Shown here: positions 49,126 to 59,060 of the stretch, in pieces
Numbering within the stretch: position 1 is the stretch's first letter
How the letters are laid out: each line of letters begins with the position of its first letter
NCBI RefSeq assembly: GCF_009909195.1
Contig: NZ_JAAAMU010000003.1
Location: 496,001-560,000, forward strand
Direction of reading: 5' to 3'
Length of the DNA: 64,000 bases
Source: Paenibacillus sacheonensis
GTDB taxonomy: Bacteria; Bacillota; Bacilli; Paenibacillales; Paenibacillaceae
Made by a program: the position numbers and the translations under genes
Notes under the pieces: generated by a model
What the model saw: the letters and a program-made list of their open reading frames with translations, nothing else
Told to the model about the DNA's origin: nothing
The model's database searches: none

Positions 49126-52100
49126 ATGACTCGCATAGCAATCAAAAAGACGATGGCGGTCGCCATGACGCTGATGATGATCTTGAGCCTGGTACAGGTT
49201 CCCGTATTCGCGGATAACGTCGATGCAGGGGACGACACGGGCATTTCTCCGACCGGAGCGGAGACGACCCCGGGGGACATCAAGGTCACCAACTTAGGGC
49301 AGATCATGCAGGACGCCGACAATTGGGAAACGGTCAGCATGGATGCGGCGAGCAGCATGACGCCGGCGCTGTTCAATATGGTGTTCGGCGCTCCGCAGCA
49401 GCAGGTGAACGGGACAGGCACATGGGCATCGCATCTTGTTTATGCCAAGCCGATTCCGTCAGACACCGCATGGGCGTTCGATATGCAGTTGAACACGCTG
49501 GGCAGCGACGCTCAATTCGGCTTTAAGGCGCGGACGACGGCGTTGGCTTCGGACACTTACACGCCTCGGATGTATTACGTCCGCTATTCCTCGGCTAACG
49601 GAGGCACCCTGCAGCTGCGGCGTTCCAACCCGGACTGGACGGAGACCACGCTCGCGGAAGTGCCCAACGACGGCTTGCTCGCCGTCAACGCGAAAGAAGA
49701 AATCGTCGTCGGGGCAATCGATGTGGACGGCGGCGTGAGACTCGTATTCGAGATCAACGGCGTCTCCGTGTTCGATGTCGTCGATACGGGCGCGGACTTT
49801 GCGCCTGCCGACGGCGAGAAAGCGGGCTACCCTGCAATTACCGACCAATCGCAAGGCTTTGAGCTCTATTTTCAGGGACTTACGGGCCAGACGGGCGGAA
49901 CGGCCAATAACGCTCAGATTACCCCGGCCAACACGGACACCTATCCCATAACGCCTCTTGATACCGGAAGCGGCACGGCGGGGGACTATCAGCTCACCAA
50001 CATCAACACGCTGATGAAGAGCGATGCAATCGCCAACTGGCAGGCACATCCGTCATCGACCGGCGATCGCGTCGACGCCTCCAACCGAAGCGTCATTCTT
50101 ACTCCGGGGGCACAAAATACCGCGGTCAACTGGAGCAATTCTTTTTCCTATATGCAGCCTGTGGACAGGAACGCGGTCTGGGCATTCAAAGGGAAAATAG
50201 ACGCGCTGGGGGGCGGGTGGATCGGATTCCAGCTCCGCGCGAAGAAGCCGTTAGTAGACGATTCCAGCACGACCGACTACTTCTTCAGGCTTGCGGGCGA
50301 TCGGTCGCAATGGGATCTCTACAGGGTCACGAACGGCGCCGAGCAGAAAATCGTCGCTTCGGTGGCCAACGCTGCCGCCAAGCCCGGCGTGGTTCAGAAC
50401 TACGAGCTCGGTTCGCTTGACGTAGACGGCGGCGTCAGGCTGATCCTGAAGATCGCGGGCAAGACCGTGTTCGATATCGTGGACACCGGCGCTTCTTACG
50501 GCGATCCCGCTCCCGAACCTGTGGCGCCCATCGACCAGGACGGCTATCTAACGGTCAACATGTATGGCATGACCGGCTCGGCGTTTACGATTTCCCCCGC
50601 AGACGGCCCGGTCAAGTCCGTGACCGTGGATCCCGTCAAGCTTGACGTCGGCAAGGGCGGGAACGCCAGCTTCGCCGCCGCGGTGAGCGTTGCGGAGGGT
50701 TCCGGCGCAAGCACGGACGTGACCTGGTCCGTTCAGGGAAACACCAGCGCGGGCACGGCGATTACCTCGGACGGCGTGCTGACGGTCAGCGCCGACGAAG
50801 GCGCCGGCGTGCTGACGGTGGTCGCCGCCTCCGTGGAGGACGAGCTCCAATCCGGCACGGCGATGGTCATCATTCCGGAAAACTTCGCGTACGGACCGTC
50901 GGAGCTTTACGTGTCGCCGGATGGAAGCGACACGAACGACGGCAGCATCGGCAGTCCGTTCCATACGCTGCAGAAAGCCAAGGACGCCGTGCGCGCCTAC
51001 ATGGCGAATGAGATGGTACCGGCCGGGGGAATAACCGTGTACCTCAGGGGCGGGGAGTACGTTATCGCTTCTACGGTCGATTTCGAGGCGGCAGACTCCG
51101 GTACGGCGGATAAGCCGGTCACCTATAAGGCGTACGACGGAGAAAACGTCATCTTCTCCGGCGCGCAGACGATACCGGGCTCGGCCTTTGCGCCCGTGAC
51201 GGACCCGAGCGTCAAGGCCAGGTTATACCCGAACGTCGCGGACGGCGTGATGCAGGTAGACTTGAACGCGCTCGGCATCCCGAGCTCGCAGTGGGGCAGC
51301 ATTCGCAGGGCAAGCCCCAACACCTTAGACGATCCGGATTCGACGCAGATGTATGTCGACGACATGCGTCAGACGCTCTCCCAATGGCCTAACCAAGGCT
51401 ATGCCGAGACCGGCAAGATTACCGCTCCGCAGGGCAGCGCCGGGGCGACGTTCTCGTATGCCGACTCCCAGCTTATCCCCGAAACCGCCGACAGGTGGGC
51501 GCAGGCCGATCAGGCTTGGGCTTCCGGCTACTGGTATTGGGATTGGTTCAACGATTCGATGCCGGTTACGGCCAACACCTCGGACAGAACGCTGACGCTC
51601 GGCAGCACGTCCGATTACGGAGTGGCGAGGGACAAGCGCTTCTATGTGTTCAACCTGCTCGAAGAGATCGATAAACCTGGCGAATGGTTCCTTGATAGGG
51701 ACACGGGCATCTTGTACTACTATCCGACCACTGACGATCTCGCGGCCAGCCACATCCAGCTTGCCACGCTCGACAAGAATATGATCCTTGTCAACGGAGC
51801 GAACTATTTGAGTTTTGAAGGCCTTACCTTCGAGGCGACGAGCGCGGCGGCCTTTACCATCAGGAACGCCGACCATGTCGTGGTGGCGGGCAGCACGTTC
51901 AGAAACCTGGGCGGCAAGGTCGCGGACATGAAGGGCACGACGAACTCCGGGTTCACCGGCAACGATATCTATGACCTGTCCAAAGGCGGAATCTATATCG
52001 ACAGCTCGGGCGACAAGGCGAACTTGACCGCCTCGGGCGACTACGTGACGAACAACTACTTCTCCAGGTTCAACCTGGTCAGCAGGACGTACACCCCGGC

Positions 52101-55100
52101 GATCAGCGTCAAGACGGGAGCGGTCGGCGCCAGGGTGGCGAACAACGTAATCCATGACGGGCCTCACGCGGGACTGCTGGTCGGAGGCGCTAACAACGTC
52201 TTCGAGAACAACGAACTGTACGACCTCGTCTCGGAGTCCGACGACGCCGGCGCGATATACGGCGGGCGCAACTGGACCGACGTTAACCTCACGTTCCGGA
52301 ACAACCTGATGCACGACATCACCGGGTTGGCAGGCAAGAACAGCGCTTACGGCATCTATTTCGACGACAACATGGGCGGCGAGGTGATCCAGAGCAACAT
52401 GTTCTATAACGTGAAAACGCCTGTTTTCGGCCATGGCTCCTGGGGCAACCGCATCGACAGCAACGTGTTCGTCAACAGCGCCACGCCGATAAGCATCATT
52501 AATTACAACTGGAACCAAGGCAACCAGGATCAGATGGTTGGCCAGTACGACGCGATCGGCCAAGACAATCCCGCCTGGAACGCCGCGTACCCTTGGTGGT
52601 CGGCGAGAGGCGACGCGATAAACGCGCTGAATCCGCGCGGCGTCGGCCGGAGCGATGAGATGAATTCGGCAAAGGACAATGTCGTCACGAACAACGTCAG
52701 CTACGATTCCGGGGCATTCAACATCGCTTCCTCGGCTCAACCGACGTTGATCCAGCAAGACAACGTGACCTTGCCCGACGCCGGCGCATTTAACGATCCG
52801 TCCGTTCACGATTACTCGCTGCCTCAGGCGCCTCCGGGTATCGGCAGCGGATTCGTCAGTCCGGACTATGCCTCGATCGGGCAGTACATCGACCAATATC
52901 GAAGCAGCATTTTCGTTATGAACGATTTCAGCCTGACGTATCCGTTTAACGGCACGACGGACGTGCAGACTTACAAGCTCGACCTCATGTGGAACCACGC
53001 CGTCGGCGCGACCGATTACAACGTCGTCGTCGCGACCGACCCCGGCCTGGCGAACGTCGTGTTTACAGGCACGACCAAGAATACCTCCATCGAGGTTGAG
53101 GGACTGGAGTATGGCGGAAAGACCTATTACTGGCAAGTAGAGGCCGTCGGCGCTTCGGCGAAGAACCCGATCCGGAAACTCGACGAAAACGGCGTGTACA
53201 GCTTTACCACGGCGTTGAACGAGATTGCCGATACCCTGCTTCTGAGCGCGCAGATCGCGGTTAGCCAGAATTACCTCGGCAGCGTTACCGTCGGCACGGC
53301 AACCGGCGAATATCCGCAAGCGGCATACGATGCCTTCGCCGCGATCATCGCGGATGCGCAGGCTCTTATGGCCGAACCCAACGTTCCGCAAACGACGATC
53401 GACGCCAAGATCCAGAGCCTGAAAGACGGCATGGACACGATGGAGACAGCGAGAATCAGCGGTCTGGTGGACTTGAGCACGCTGATGGACGACGCGTCCG
53501 GGTGGAAGACGTCCTCCGGGGCGCAATTCAACCTGGCCGGCGCGCCGAACGAAACCATCGCCTTTACGGGCAGCTATCTCGGCTTCGAGGGGCATGAGCT
53601 TCCCAACTACGCCGTTTGGCATTTCAAGATGCAGCTAGGCAGCCCCGGAGACGGCTGGAACAACGACTGGTTTGCGATCTCGCTTCGCAACAGCAATACC
53701 ATCGGGGACCCGTGGGGCGCCACGAATTACCTGCTCGGCTTTAAGCAGGACGTATTCGAGCTCCAGAAGTTCGGCGGAGCGTCCAGCCTGGGCGATTATC
53801 AGGTTCCCAATGACGGAATCTTCGAGCTGGGCAAGGAATACGACATGCAGTACGGGGTGTTGAATACCGCCGCCGGCACCAGGATCATCGTCAAAATCGA
53901 CGGAACTACGATCTACGACTATTTGGATAATTACGACGGGACGACCAACAGCAATATTCCGGTCTCCGGCTATCTCGGCTTCCATCTATACGGCGGCCTG
54001 AGCGCTCTGCCGCTCAAGCTTTCTCCAGGCGGCGAGGCTGCGCCGGCAACGACCGACAAGGCGGCGTTGTCGACTGCGATCCAGACGGCGAACGGCCTAC
54101 ACGAAGCGGATTACTCGGCAGCAAGCTGGACCGCCCTGCAGGATGCGTTGGCAGCCGCGAACGCGGCGAACGAAGACGGCGATGCGACGCAAACCGACGT
54201 CGACGACGCGGCAGCCGCGCTGCAGGCAGCGATGAACGGTTTGGCTCCAGCCGTAACCGAGCAATCCGCTGCTCAGATCGCGGCAGGCATCGCCGGGATC
54301 GCAGCGCCGGCGAAGGATGCGACGGCATTGACATTGCCAAGCGTACCGGCAGGCTACACGGTGGCGATCAAATCCTCCAGCGATCCGAGCGTGATCGGGA
54401 CAGATGGTTCCGTTACGCCGCCAAGCGCGGAGGCAACGATCCAACTCGTGCTGGAAGTGACGAGAACGAGCGATGGCACGAAGGCAGTTACGGGCATGCT
54501 CGCCGTAACGGTGCCGGAGAAGACCTATGTCAACCCGGGAACTGGAACCGGAACTGGAACTGAAACTGGAACGGGAACTGGAACCGGAACCGGAACTACG
54601 AATACAGGGTCGAAACCTACGGCCGATAAACCTGTATTCAACGAGAAAGTAATCGTGGCTGTGATCAAGGAGATATGGGCTCGCGAGCAATCTGCGACTT
54701 CCGTGGCCTTCTCCGACGTAGCCGCGGCTTCGTGGAGCGCATCGCTCATCGAACGCGCCGCGAAAATCGGCATCGTTAACGGCTACGAAGACGGCTCGTT
54801 CCGTCCCGATGCGCCGATCACGCGCGCGGAGTTCGCGGCCATGCTGGTGAAAGCGCTGGGCTTGCAGCCGAGAGGGGCTTCGGCCTTCACGGACACGGAG
54901 GGCCACTGGGCTTCGGGCGCGATCGGTATCCTTCGTTCTAACGGGTTGTCCGTTGGTTACGGCGACGGTACGTTCCATCCCGATCAAGAGATTACCCGGG
55001 CCGAAATCGTGGCCATGCTCGCTCGCGTGACTGATTACGTGACGCCTGCAAAACCGTTGTTCTCGGACTTGAACGGAAACTGGGCTTCGGACGAAATTAA

Positions 55101-55227
55101 TGCATTTGCCGCAGCGGGCATCGTGAACGGCAGCGGCGACGGTACATTTGCCCCGAACTCCCCTGCTTCCCGCGCCGAGTCGGTGGCCATGATCATCCGC
55201 ATGCTGGAGACGGTACTGGCAGATTAA
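49126..55227 (+). CDS. Giant SLH-anchored beta-helix surface protein
   Basis: A 2033-residue exported protein. Signal peptide 1-29. Two related sandwich modules at about 55-270 and 290-500 (WAFDMQLNTLGSDAQFGFKA; WAFKGKIDALGGGWIGFQLR), an Ig-like fold 495-580, and a parallel beta-helix 593-1245 (LYVSPDGSDTNDGS at its start). Then an FN3-like fold 1266-1360, a third sandwich module 1447-1640, FIVAR helices 1642-1705, a Gly-Thr linker 1804-1825, and three SLH repeats 1858-2033 (ending RMLETVLAD). SLH repeats bind pyruvylated cell-wall polymer. The start follows AGGGGGTGGAAGG; the upstream open frame has no site. Likely polysaccharide-degrading or binding; activity is inferred. Confidence 0.9.
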   Translation: MTRIAIKKTMAVAMTLMMILSLVQVPVFADNVDAGDDTGISPTGAETTPGDIKVTNLGQIMQDADNWETVSMDAASSMTPALFNMVFGAPQQQVNGTGTWASHLVYAKPIPSDTAWAFDMQLNTLGSDAQFGFKARTTALASDTYTPRMYYVRYSSANGGTLQLRRSNPDWTETTLAEVPNDGLLAVNAKEEIVVGAIDVDGGVRLVFEINGVSVFDVVDTGADFAPADGEKAGYPAITDQSQGFELYFQGLTGQTGGTANNAQITPANTDTYPITPLDTGSGTAGDYQLTNINTLMKSDAIANWQAHPSSTGDRVDASNRSVILTPGAQNTAVNWSNSFSYMQPVDRNAVWAFKGKIDALGGGWIGFQLRAKKPLVDDSSTTDYFFRLAGDRSQWDLYRVTNGAEQKIVASVANAAAKPGVVQNYELGSLDVDGGVRLILKIAGKTVFDIVDTGASYGDPAPEPVAPIDQDGYLTVNMYGMTGSAFTISPADGPVKSVTVDPVKLDVGKGGNASFAAAVSVAEGSGASTDVTWSVQGNTSAGTAITSDGVLTVSADEGAGVLTVVAASVEDELQSGTAMVIIPENFAYGPSELYVSPDGSDTNDGSIGSPFHTLQKAKDAVRAYMANEMVPAGGITVYLRGGEYVIASTVDFEAADSGTADKPVTYKAYDGENVIFSGAQTIPGSAFAPVTDPSVKARLYPNVADGVMQVDLNALGIPSSQWGSIRRASPNTLDDPDSTQMYVDDMRQTLSQWPNQGYAETGKITAPQGSAGATFSYADSQLIPETADRWAQADQAWASGYWYWDWFNDSMPVTANTSDRTLTLGSTSDYGVARDKRFYVFNLLEEIDKPGEWFLDRDTGILYYYPTTDDLAASHIQLATLDKNMILVNGANYLSFEGLTFEATSAAAFTIRNADHVVVAGSTFRNLGGKVADMKGTTNSGFTGNDIYDLSKGGIYIDSSGDKANLTASGDYVTNNYFSRFNLVSRTYTPAISVKTGAVGARVANNVIHDGPHAGLLVGGANNVFENNELYDLVSESDDAGAIYGGRNWTDVNLTFRNNLMHDITGLAGKNSAYGIYFDDNMGGEVIQSNMFYNVKTPVFGHGSWGNRIDSNVFVNSATPISIINYNWNQGNQDQMVGQYDAIGQDNPAWNAAYPWWSARGDAINALNPRGVGRSDEMNSAKDNVVTNNVSYDSGAFNIASSAQPTLIQQDNVTLPDAGAFNDPSVHDYSLPQAPPGIGSGFVSPDYASIGQYIDQYRSSIFVMNDFSLTYPFNGTTDVQTYKLDLMWNHAVGATDYNVVVATDPGLANVVFTGTTKNTSIEVEGLEYGGKTYYWQVEAVGASAKNPIRKLDENGVYSFTTALNEIADTLLLSAQIAVSQNYLGSVTVGTATGEYPQAAYDAFAAIIADAQALMAEPNVPQTTIDAKIQSLKDGMDTMETARISGLVDLSTLMDDASGWKTSSGAQFNLAGAPNETIAFTGSYLGFEGHELPNYAVWHFKMQLGSPGDGWNNDWFAISLRNSNTIGDPWGATNYLLGFKQDVFELQKFGGASSLGDYQVPNDGIFELGKEYDMQYGVLNTAAGTRIIVKIDGTTIYDYLDNYDGTTNSNIPVSGYLGFHLYGGLSALPLKLSPGGEAAPATTDKAALSTAIQTANGLHEADYSAASWTALQDALAAANAANEDGDATQTDVDDAAAALQAAMNGLAPAVTEQSAAQIAAGIAGIAAPAKDATALTLPSVPAGYTVAIKSSSDPSVIGTDGSVTPPSAEATIQLVLEVTRTSDGTKAVTGMLAVTVPEKTYVNPGTGTGTGTETGTGTGTGTGTTNTGSKPTADKPVFNEKVIVAVIKEIWAREQSATSVAFSDVAAASWSASLIERAAKIGIVNGYEDGSFRPDAPITRAEFAAMLVKALGLQPRGASAFTDTEGHWASGAIGILRSNGLSVGYGDGTFHPDQEITRAEIVAMLARVTDYVTPAKPLFSDLNGNWASDEINAFAAAGIVNGSGDGTFAPNSPASRAESVAMIIRMLETVLAD

Positions 55228-55284
55228 CCGTCAGTACCGGTCACGGTATAGAAAGGATCAAGCGCGGTAACGCCCTCGCTCCGT

Positions 55285-55320
55285 GGGATGTCCCGTTAGC
55301 CATTGCCGGGACATCCCTAA
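55285..55320 (+). terminator. Hairpin terminator after SLH gene
   Basis: GGGATGTCCCG pairs with CGGGACATCCC across 11 bases, followed by TAAATT. A perfect stem, weak tail. Confidence 0.6.
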
Positions 55321-55334
55321 ATTACGGCTAACAT

Positions 55335-55398
55335 AAGAAACCTTTCCTTGGTCAAATGGAGGCGCCGCCCGACCATACGCCAAAGGAAAGGTTTCTTT
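55335..55398. other. Second long inverted repeat after SLH gene
   Basis: AAGAAACCTTTCC and GGAAAGGTTTCTT face each other across about 35 bases and are followed by TGTACG. Probably a backup terminator; no gene lies in 55228-55551. Confidence 0.5.
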
Positions 55399-55551
55399 GT
55401 ACGTTCAACCTGCCATATCCGACTGCTCATCTGTCGTTTTTCCGTTCAAAACGCATCGGAGCGGCGCCTTCGGAGCGGCCGGGGATTCCCAAACGGGCGC
55501 TTCCGTAATAGAATCAGATGAAAGTGCTCTCAGACGGATGGTGATGACAGG

Positions 55552-57855
55552 ATGAAATTGTTGGATCTCTATCGCTCGCGCAAATATTTCATGCGGCTGG
55601 TCTTCTCCTTTGCTTTGCTTGCTTCCATCCTGTTGATCGTGTTCGGCTCGCTGTTTTATTCCTTCTCCCAGCGCAGCGCGATGAAGCTGCAGCTGGAATC
55701 GACCGGCAAGGTACTCAAGCAGGTCAATTACAATATCGATAATTTGTACGATGCCGTGTTGAATTTTACGATCTCGACGTTCTCGGACCGCGATATTTCG
55801 GTGCTGATGCAAAACCGGGACATGGATATTTTCGATCTGTACAACCGGCTGCAGAAATTCGACTATATCGTCAACTCGAACCTGTTCGTCGATTCGCTCC
55901 TGATTTACAACGGGCATAACGGATGCTACTATATCTCGCCGCAATCCGTGCCGGTGCAGTGCGCGGCAGGCAGCCAATCCAATATATTGAAGCGCTATCA
56001 AAACGATCATGCCGAGATCCCGGACATGAAGTTTATGCCGGTTCAGGTGTCGGAGAACAAGGAACAACGGAACTTGCTGACCCTGTTCAAGAAAGAAGCG
56101 GGCAGCATCCTGATGGTCAACGTCAAGCCGCAATGGTTGTTCGATAACGTGCGCGCGATCAACGGGCTGGCCGACAGCGCGCTCGGCGATGTCATGATGT
56201 TCGATGCGGACGGCAAAATGCTGGAGAAGGATGCGTCGGACGGGGGCGATGCCGCCGCGAAACAGGCCGTTATCCGCCAGATCGACGCCAAGAAGGAGCC
56301 GGAAGGCTATTTCACGCTCGGAAGCGGGAACGGCAAGAAGCTCGTCATGTACAGCACCTCGGCCACGACCGGCTGGCGGATCGTCGGCATGCAGTCCTAC
56401 AAGGCCGCGTTCGGGAGCCTGGATCAGATCCGAACGTTCTCGTTCCTGCTGCTCAGCGGGTTCATCGTGCTGACGTTGTTCGCGTCGACGTTCATCTCCA
56501 TGAAGCTGTACAAGCCGATCGGCAGCCTGATGCAGTCGCTGCGAACGATGCCCGCGCGGATCGACGGCGTCGGGGGCAAGGACGAGCTGGCGTTCCTGAC
56601 GTTGTTCAACCAGCGGATGCTGGAGGAAATGGCCAAGCTGGAGCAGGGCAATAAAGCGACCGAAAGCATCGCAAGGGACTATTTCCTTCGTCGGCTGCTG
56701 CTGGAGCGGCAGAAGATGAGCGGGGAGGAATTCTCGGAGCAGGTCCGGCTGCACGGACTGAAGCTGACGGAAGCGAACGGCGAGTATATCGTCTGCCTGC
56801 TCCGCATCGACAACGCCCTTGTCGGGGGGGAAACGGCCGAACTGCATAAGTTCGCGGTGCAAAATATTGCCGAGGAAATGTTCCATTCCTTCGCGCTTTC
56901 GGTCAGCGTGCAGCTCGGAAACGAGTTCGTGACGATGCTGCTGTCCGTGCCGCAGGCGGCCGAGCAGCGGCTCGGAGAGCTGCCGCGGGCGATCGCGAAG
57001 CTGCAGGACGTCGTGCGCAGCTATTACCACATCGGGCTATGCGCATCGGTCAGCTCCGCCGTGGACCACCACGAACGGCTGTCGGAGGCATACGAGCAGG
57101 CGCTCCTGCTGTCCGAATACCGAATGATCTACGGGCGAACGGCCGTCATTACGCCGGAGCTCGTCGCCGTCAACGAGCGGGGCGACGAGACGCAGCTGGA
57201 CGATGCGTTGGAGAAGAAGTGGCTTGAATCGATTCGCACGGGCAACATGAACGCGATCGAGCAGCAGCTCGTGAAGATATTCAAACGGTTGACGGACTTC
57301 CGCATCGACCATCTACTGCAATCGCTGCAGTACCTGACGGCGATTACGGTTAATCATTTGAAGGACATGCATTTGGACGACACGCATGCCGTCAAGGCGT
57401 CGCTGCTGTCCTTCAACCGCCGCGTGATGGAGCGGGAAACGCTGGACGACGTGCTGCTGCAGTATATCGATCTGTTCCGGAAGGTCACCGAGCCGCGGCA
57501 GACGAGCACCGACGACAAAAACCGCATCTTGGCCGCCGCCCTCAAGGAAGCGATCGAGAAGCATTATTCCGACCCGAACCTGAGCCTGCAGTTCCTGGCG
57601 ACGAAGCTCAAGATGAGCAAGGCGCATCTCAGCAAGGTATACAAGCAGTGCGAATCCGAATCCCTCAACGATTACATCAACAAGGTGCGGATCATGCGCG
57701 CCGTGTCCGAGCTGCAGAACACGGACACCACGATCTCGCAAATCATGTTCAATGTCGGCTTCGTCAGCGAGAGCTACTTCTACAAGATCTTCAAGCAGTC
57801 GATCGGCGCGACGCCGCGGGAATTCCGGACGAATCACGCGCTTAGCAAGGACTGA
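55552..57855 (+). CDS. Membrane-bound AraC-family regulator with extracytoplasmic sensor (second copy)
   Basis: A 767-residue protein built like the regulator at 29538. Helix one is at about 15-37 (LVFSFALLASILLIVFGSLF), an outside Cache-like domain to about 290, helix two at about 296-318 (FSFLLLSGFIVLTLFASTFI), a middle region, and an AraC domain at about 665-767 (LSLQFLATKLKMSKAHLSKVYKQ, then VGFVSESYFYKIFKQ). It precedes importer 3 and likely activates it on sensing an extracellular sugar. Sister systems 2 and 3 thus each have one such regulator, upstream here and downstream there. Confidence 0.9.
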   Translation: MKLLDLYRSRKYFMRLVFSFALLASILLIVFGSLFYSFSQRSAMKLQLESTGKVLKQVNYNIDNLYDAVLNFTISTFSDRDISVLMQNRDMDIFDLYNRLQKFDYIVNSNLFVDSLLIYNGHNGCYYISPQSVPVQCAAGSQSNILKRYQNDHAEIPDMKFMPVQVSENKEQRNLLTLFKKEAGSILMVNVKPQWLFDNVRAINGLADSALGDVMMFDADGKMLEKDASDGGDAAAKQAVIRQIDAKKEPEGYFTLGSGNGKKLVMYSTSATTGWRIVGMQSYKAAFGSLDQIRTFSFLLLSGFIVLTLFASTFISMKLYKPIGSLMQSLRTMPARIDGVGGKDELAFLTLFNQRMLEEMAKLEQGNKATESIARDYFLRRLLLERQKMSGEEFSEQVRLHGLKLTEANGEYIVCLLRIDNALVGGETAELHKFAVQNIAEEMFHSFALSVSVQLGNEFVTMLLSVPQAAEQRLGELPRAIAKLQDVVRSYYHIGLCASVSSAVDHHERLSEAYEQALLLSEYRMIYGRTAVITPELVAVNERGDETQLDDALEKKWLESIRTGNMNAIEQQLVKIFKRLTDFRIDHLLQSLQYLTAITVNHLKDMHLDDTHAVKASLLSFNRRVMERETLDDVLLQYIDLFRKVTEPRQTSTDDKNRILAAALKEAIEKHYSDPNLSLQFLATKLKMSKAHLSKVYKQCESESLNDYINKVRIMRAVSELQNTDTTISQIMFNVGFVSESYFYKIFKQSIGATPREFRTNHALSKD

Positions 57856-57868
57856 GAGGAGGGCGTCG

Positions 57869-57912
57869 AGCTTCCGCAAGGCCATTCGGTTGGCATGCGG
57901 GAGCTTTTTTTA
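57869..57912 (+). terminator. Rho-independent terminator after the regulator
   Basis: AGCTTCCGCA pairs with TGCGGGAGCT (one G-T) around a 17-base loop and is followed by seven T. It separates the regulator from importer 3, so the importer must have its own promoter. Confidence 0.75.
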
Positions 57913-58114
57913 TGGCCGCCGGGGGGCAAGAAGCCGAGTCGCTCCAACGATCGTCGCAGAATCGGGGACGTCATTCGGCCGCCGAAGGGTCCGATGCGCG
58001 CCGCAAGCAGAAAAACGGGCATTGAGCAGTCCGTTTGTTCAGCTTTTTGCGGTTCCAGCAGTGGGAGCCGGCCTTCCGCGATGCCATACTGTGGACAGGA
58101 AGGAGGTGACGGAA

Positions 58115-59035
58115 ATGCAATGGCTTGCACGTGAATGGAGACACGTCAAGAAGAACCGGGAACTGCTGCTGCTGAGTCTCCCGGGCTTCGTCTACAAATT
58201 TATTTTTTACTATTTGCCGCTGCTGGGCCTGGTAATCGCTTTTCAGAACTACAACTACACGAAAGGCCTGTTCGGAAGCAAGTGGGTCGGGCTGCATAAT
58301 TTCAAGTTTTTCTTCGAGTCCGATTTGGCTTGGCGGGTGACGCGCAATACGATTCTGTACAACGTGGCGTTCATCGTCCTGACGACGATATTCGCGTTGG
58401 TGCTCGCCCTCATGATGAACGAATTGTCCAAACGGTGGTTCAAGATGCATCAGACGGTCATGTTCTTGCCCTACTTCTTATCGTGGGTCGTCGTCGGATA
58501 CATCGCGATCGGGTTCTTCGATTATCAGCATGGCGCGCTCAACACGGCATTGGCGTCGTTCGGAATCGACCCGACGAACTGGTACCAGAAGTCGAGCTAC
58601 TGGCCGACGATCATGATCGTCGTGCAGCTGTGGAAGGCGGTCGGCTTCCAGGCGCTCATCTATTATGCGGGCATTATCGCCATCGACCCGAGTTACTATG
58701 AGGCCGCGCGCATCGACGGCGCGACGAAGTGGCAGATGATTCGCAAGATCACGCTTCCGCTGTTGACTCCGCTCGTCGTCATCTTGCTGATCATGGCGGT
58801 AGGTAGCATTTTCCGCGCGGATTTCGGATTGTTCTACTACGTCCCTAACGACTCGAGCTTCCTGTACCCGGTAACGGACGTTATCGATACGTATGTCGTG
58901 CGATCGCTGCGCACCATCGGCGACGTCAGCATGTCGACCGCAGTGGGGCTGTACCAATCCGTCGTAGGCTTGCTCCTGGTATTGGTCACGAACTTCATTA
59001 TCCGCAAGATCAACGAAGAGAACGCACTCTGGTAA
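58115..59035 (+). CDS. Sugar ABC transporter permease, LplB type (importer 3)
   Basis: A 306-residue six-helix permease. It begins MQWLAREWRHVKKNRELLLL, has the signature LVIAFQNYNYTKGLFGSKW near residue 40, and the EAA loop YYEAARIDGATKWQMIRKIT near residue 195. The frame is open upstream to 57752, but a full AAGGAGGTGA stands six bases before the ATG at 58115. First gene of importer 3. Confidence 0.9.
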   Translation: MQWLAREWRHVKKNRELLLLSLPGFVYKFIFYYLPLLGLVIAFQNYNYTKGLFGSKWVGLHNFKFFFESDLAWRVTRNTILYNVAFIVLTTIFALVLALMMNELSKRWFKMHQTVMFLPYFLSWVVVGYIAIGFFDYQHGALNTALASFGIDPTNWYQKSSYWPTIMIVVQLWKAVGFQALIYYAGIIAIDPSYYEAARIDGATKWQMIRKITLPLLTPLVVILLIMAVGSIFRADFGLFYYVPNDSSFLYPVTDVIDTYVVRSLRTIGDVSMSTAVGLYQSVVGLLLVLVTNFIIRKINEENALW

Positions 59036-59060
59036 GCCGGCATGAAAGGAAGTAAACGCA

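Noticed and set aside
51325-53622. 765-residue minus-strand open frame inside the SLH gene
   Set aside because: Arg/Val/Asp-rich shadow of a GC-rich coding frame, no ribosome binding site, no family; the plus strand encodes clear domains over the same bases.
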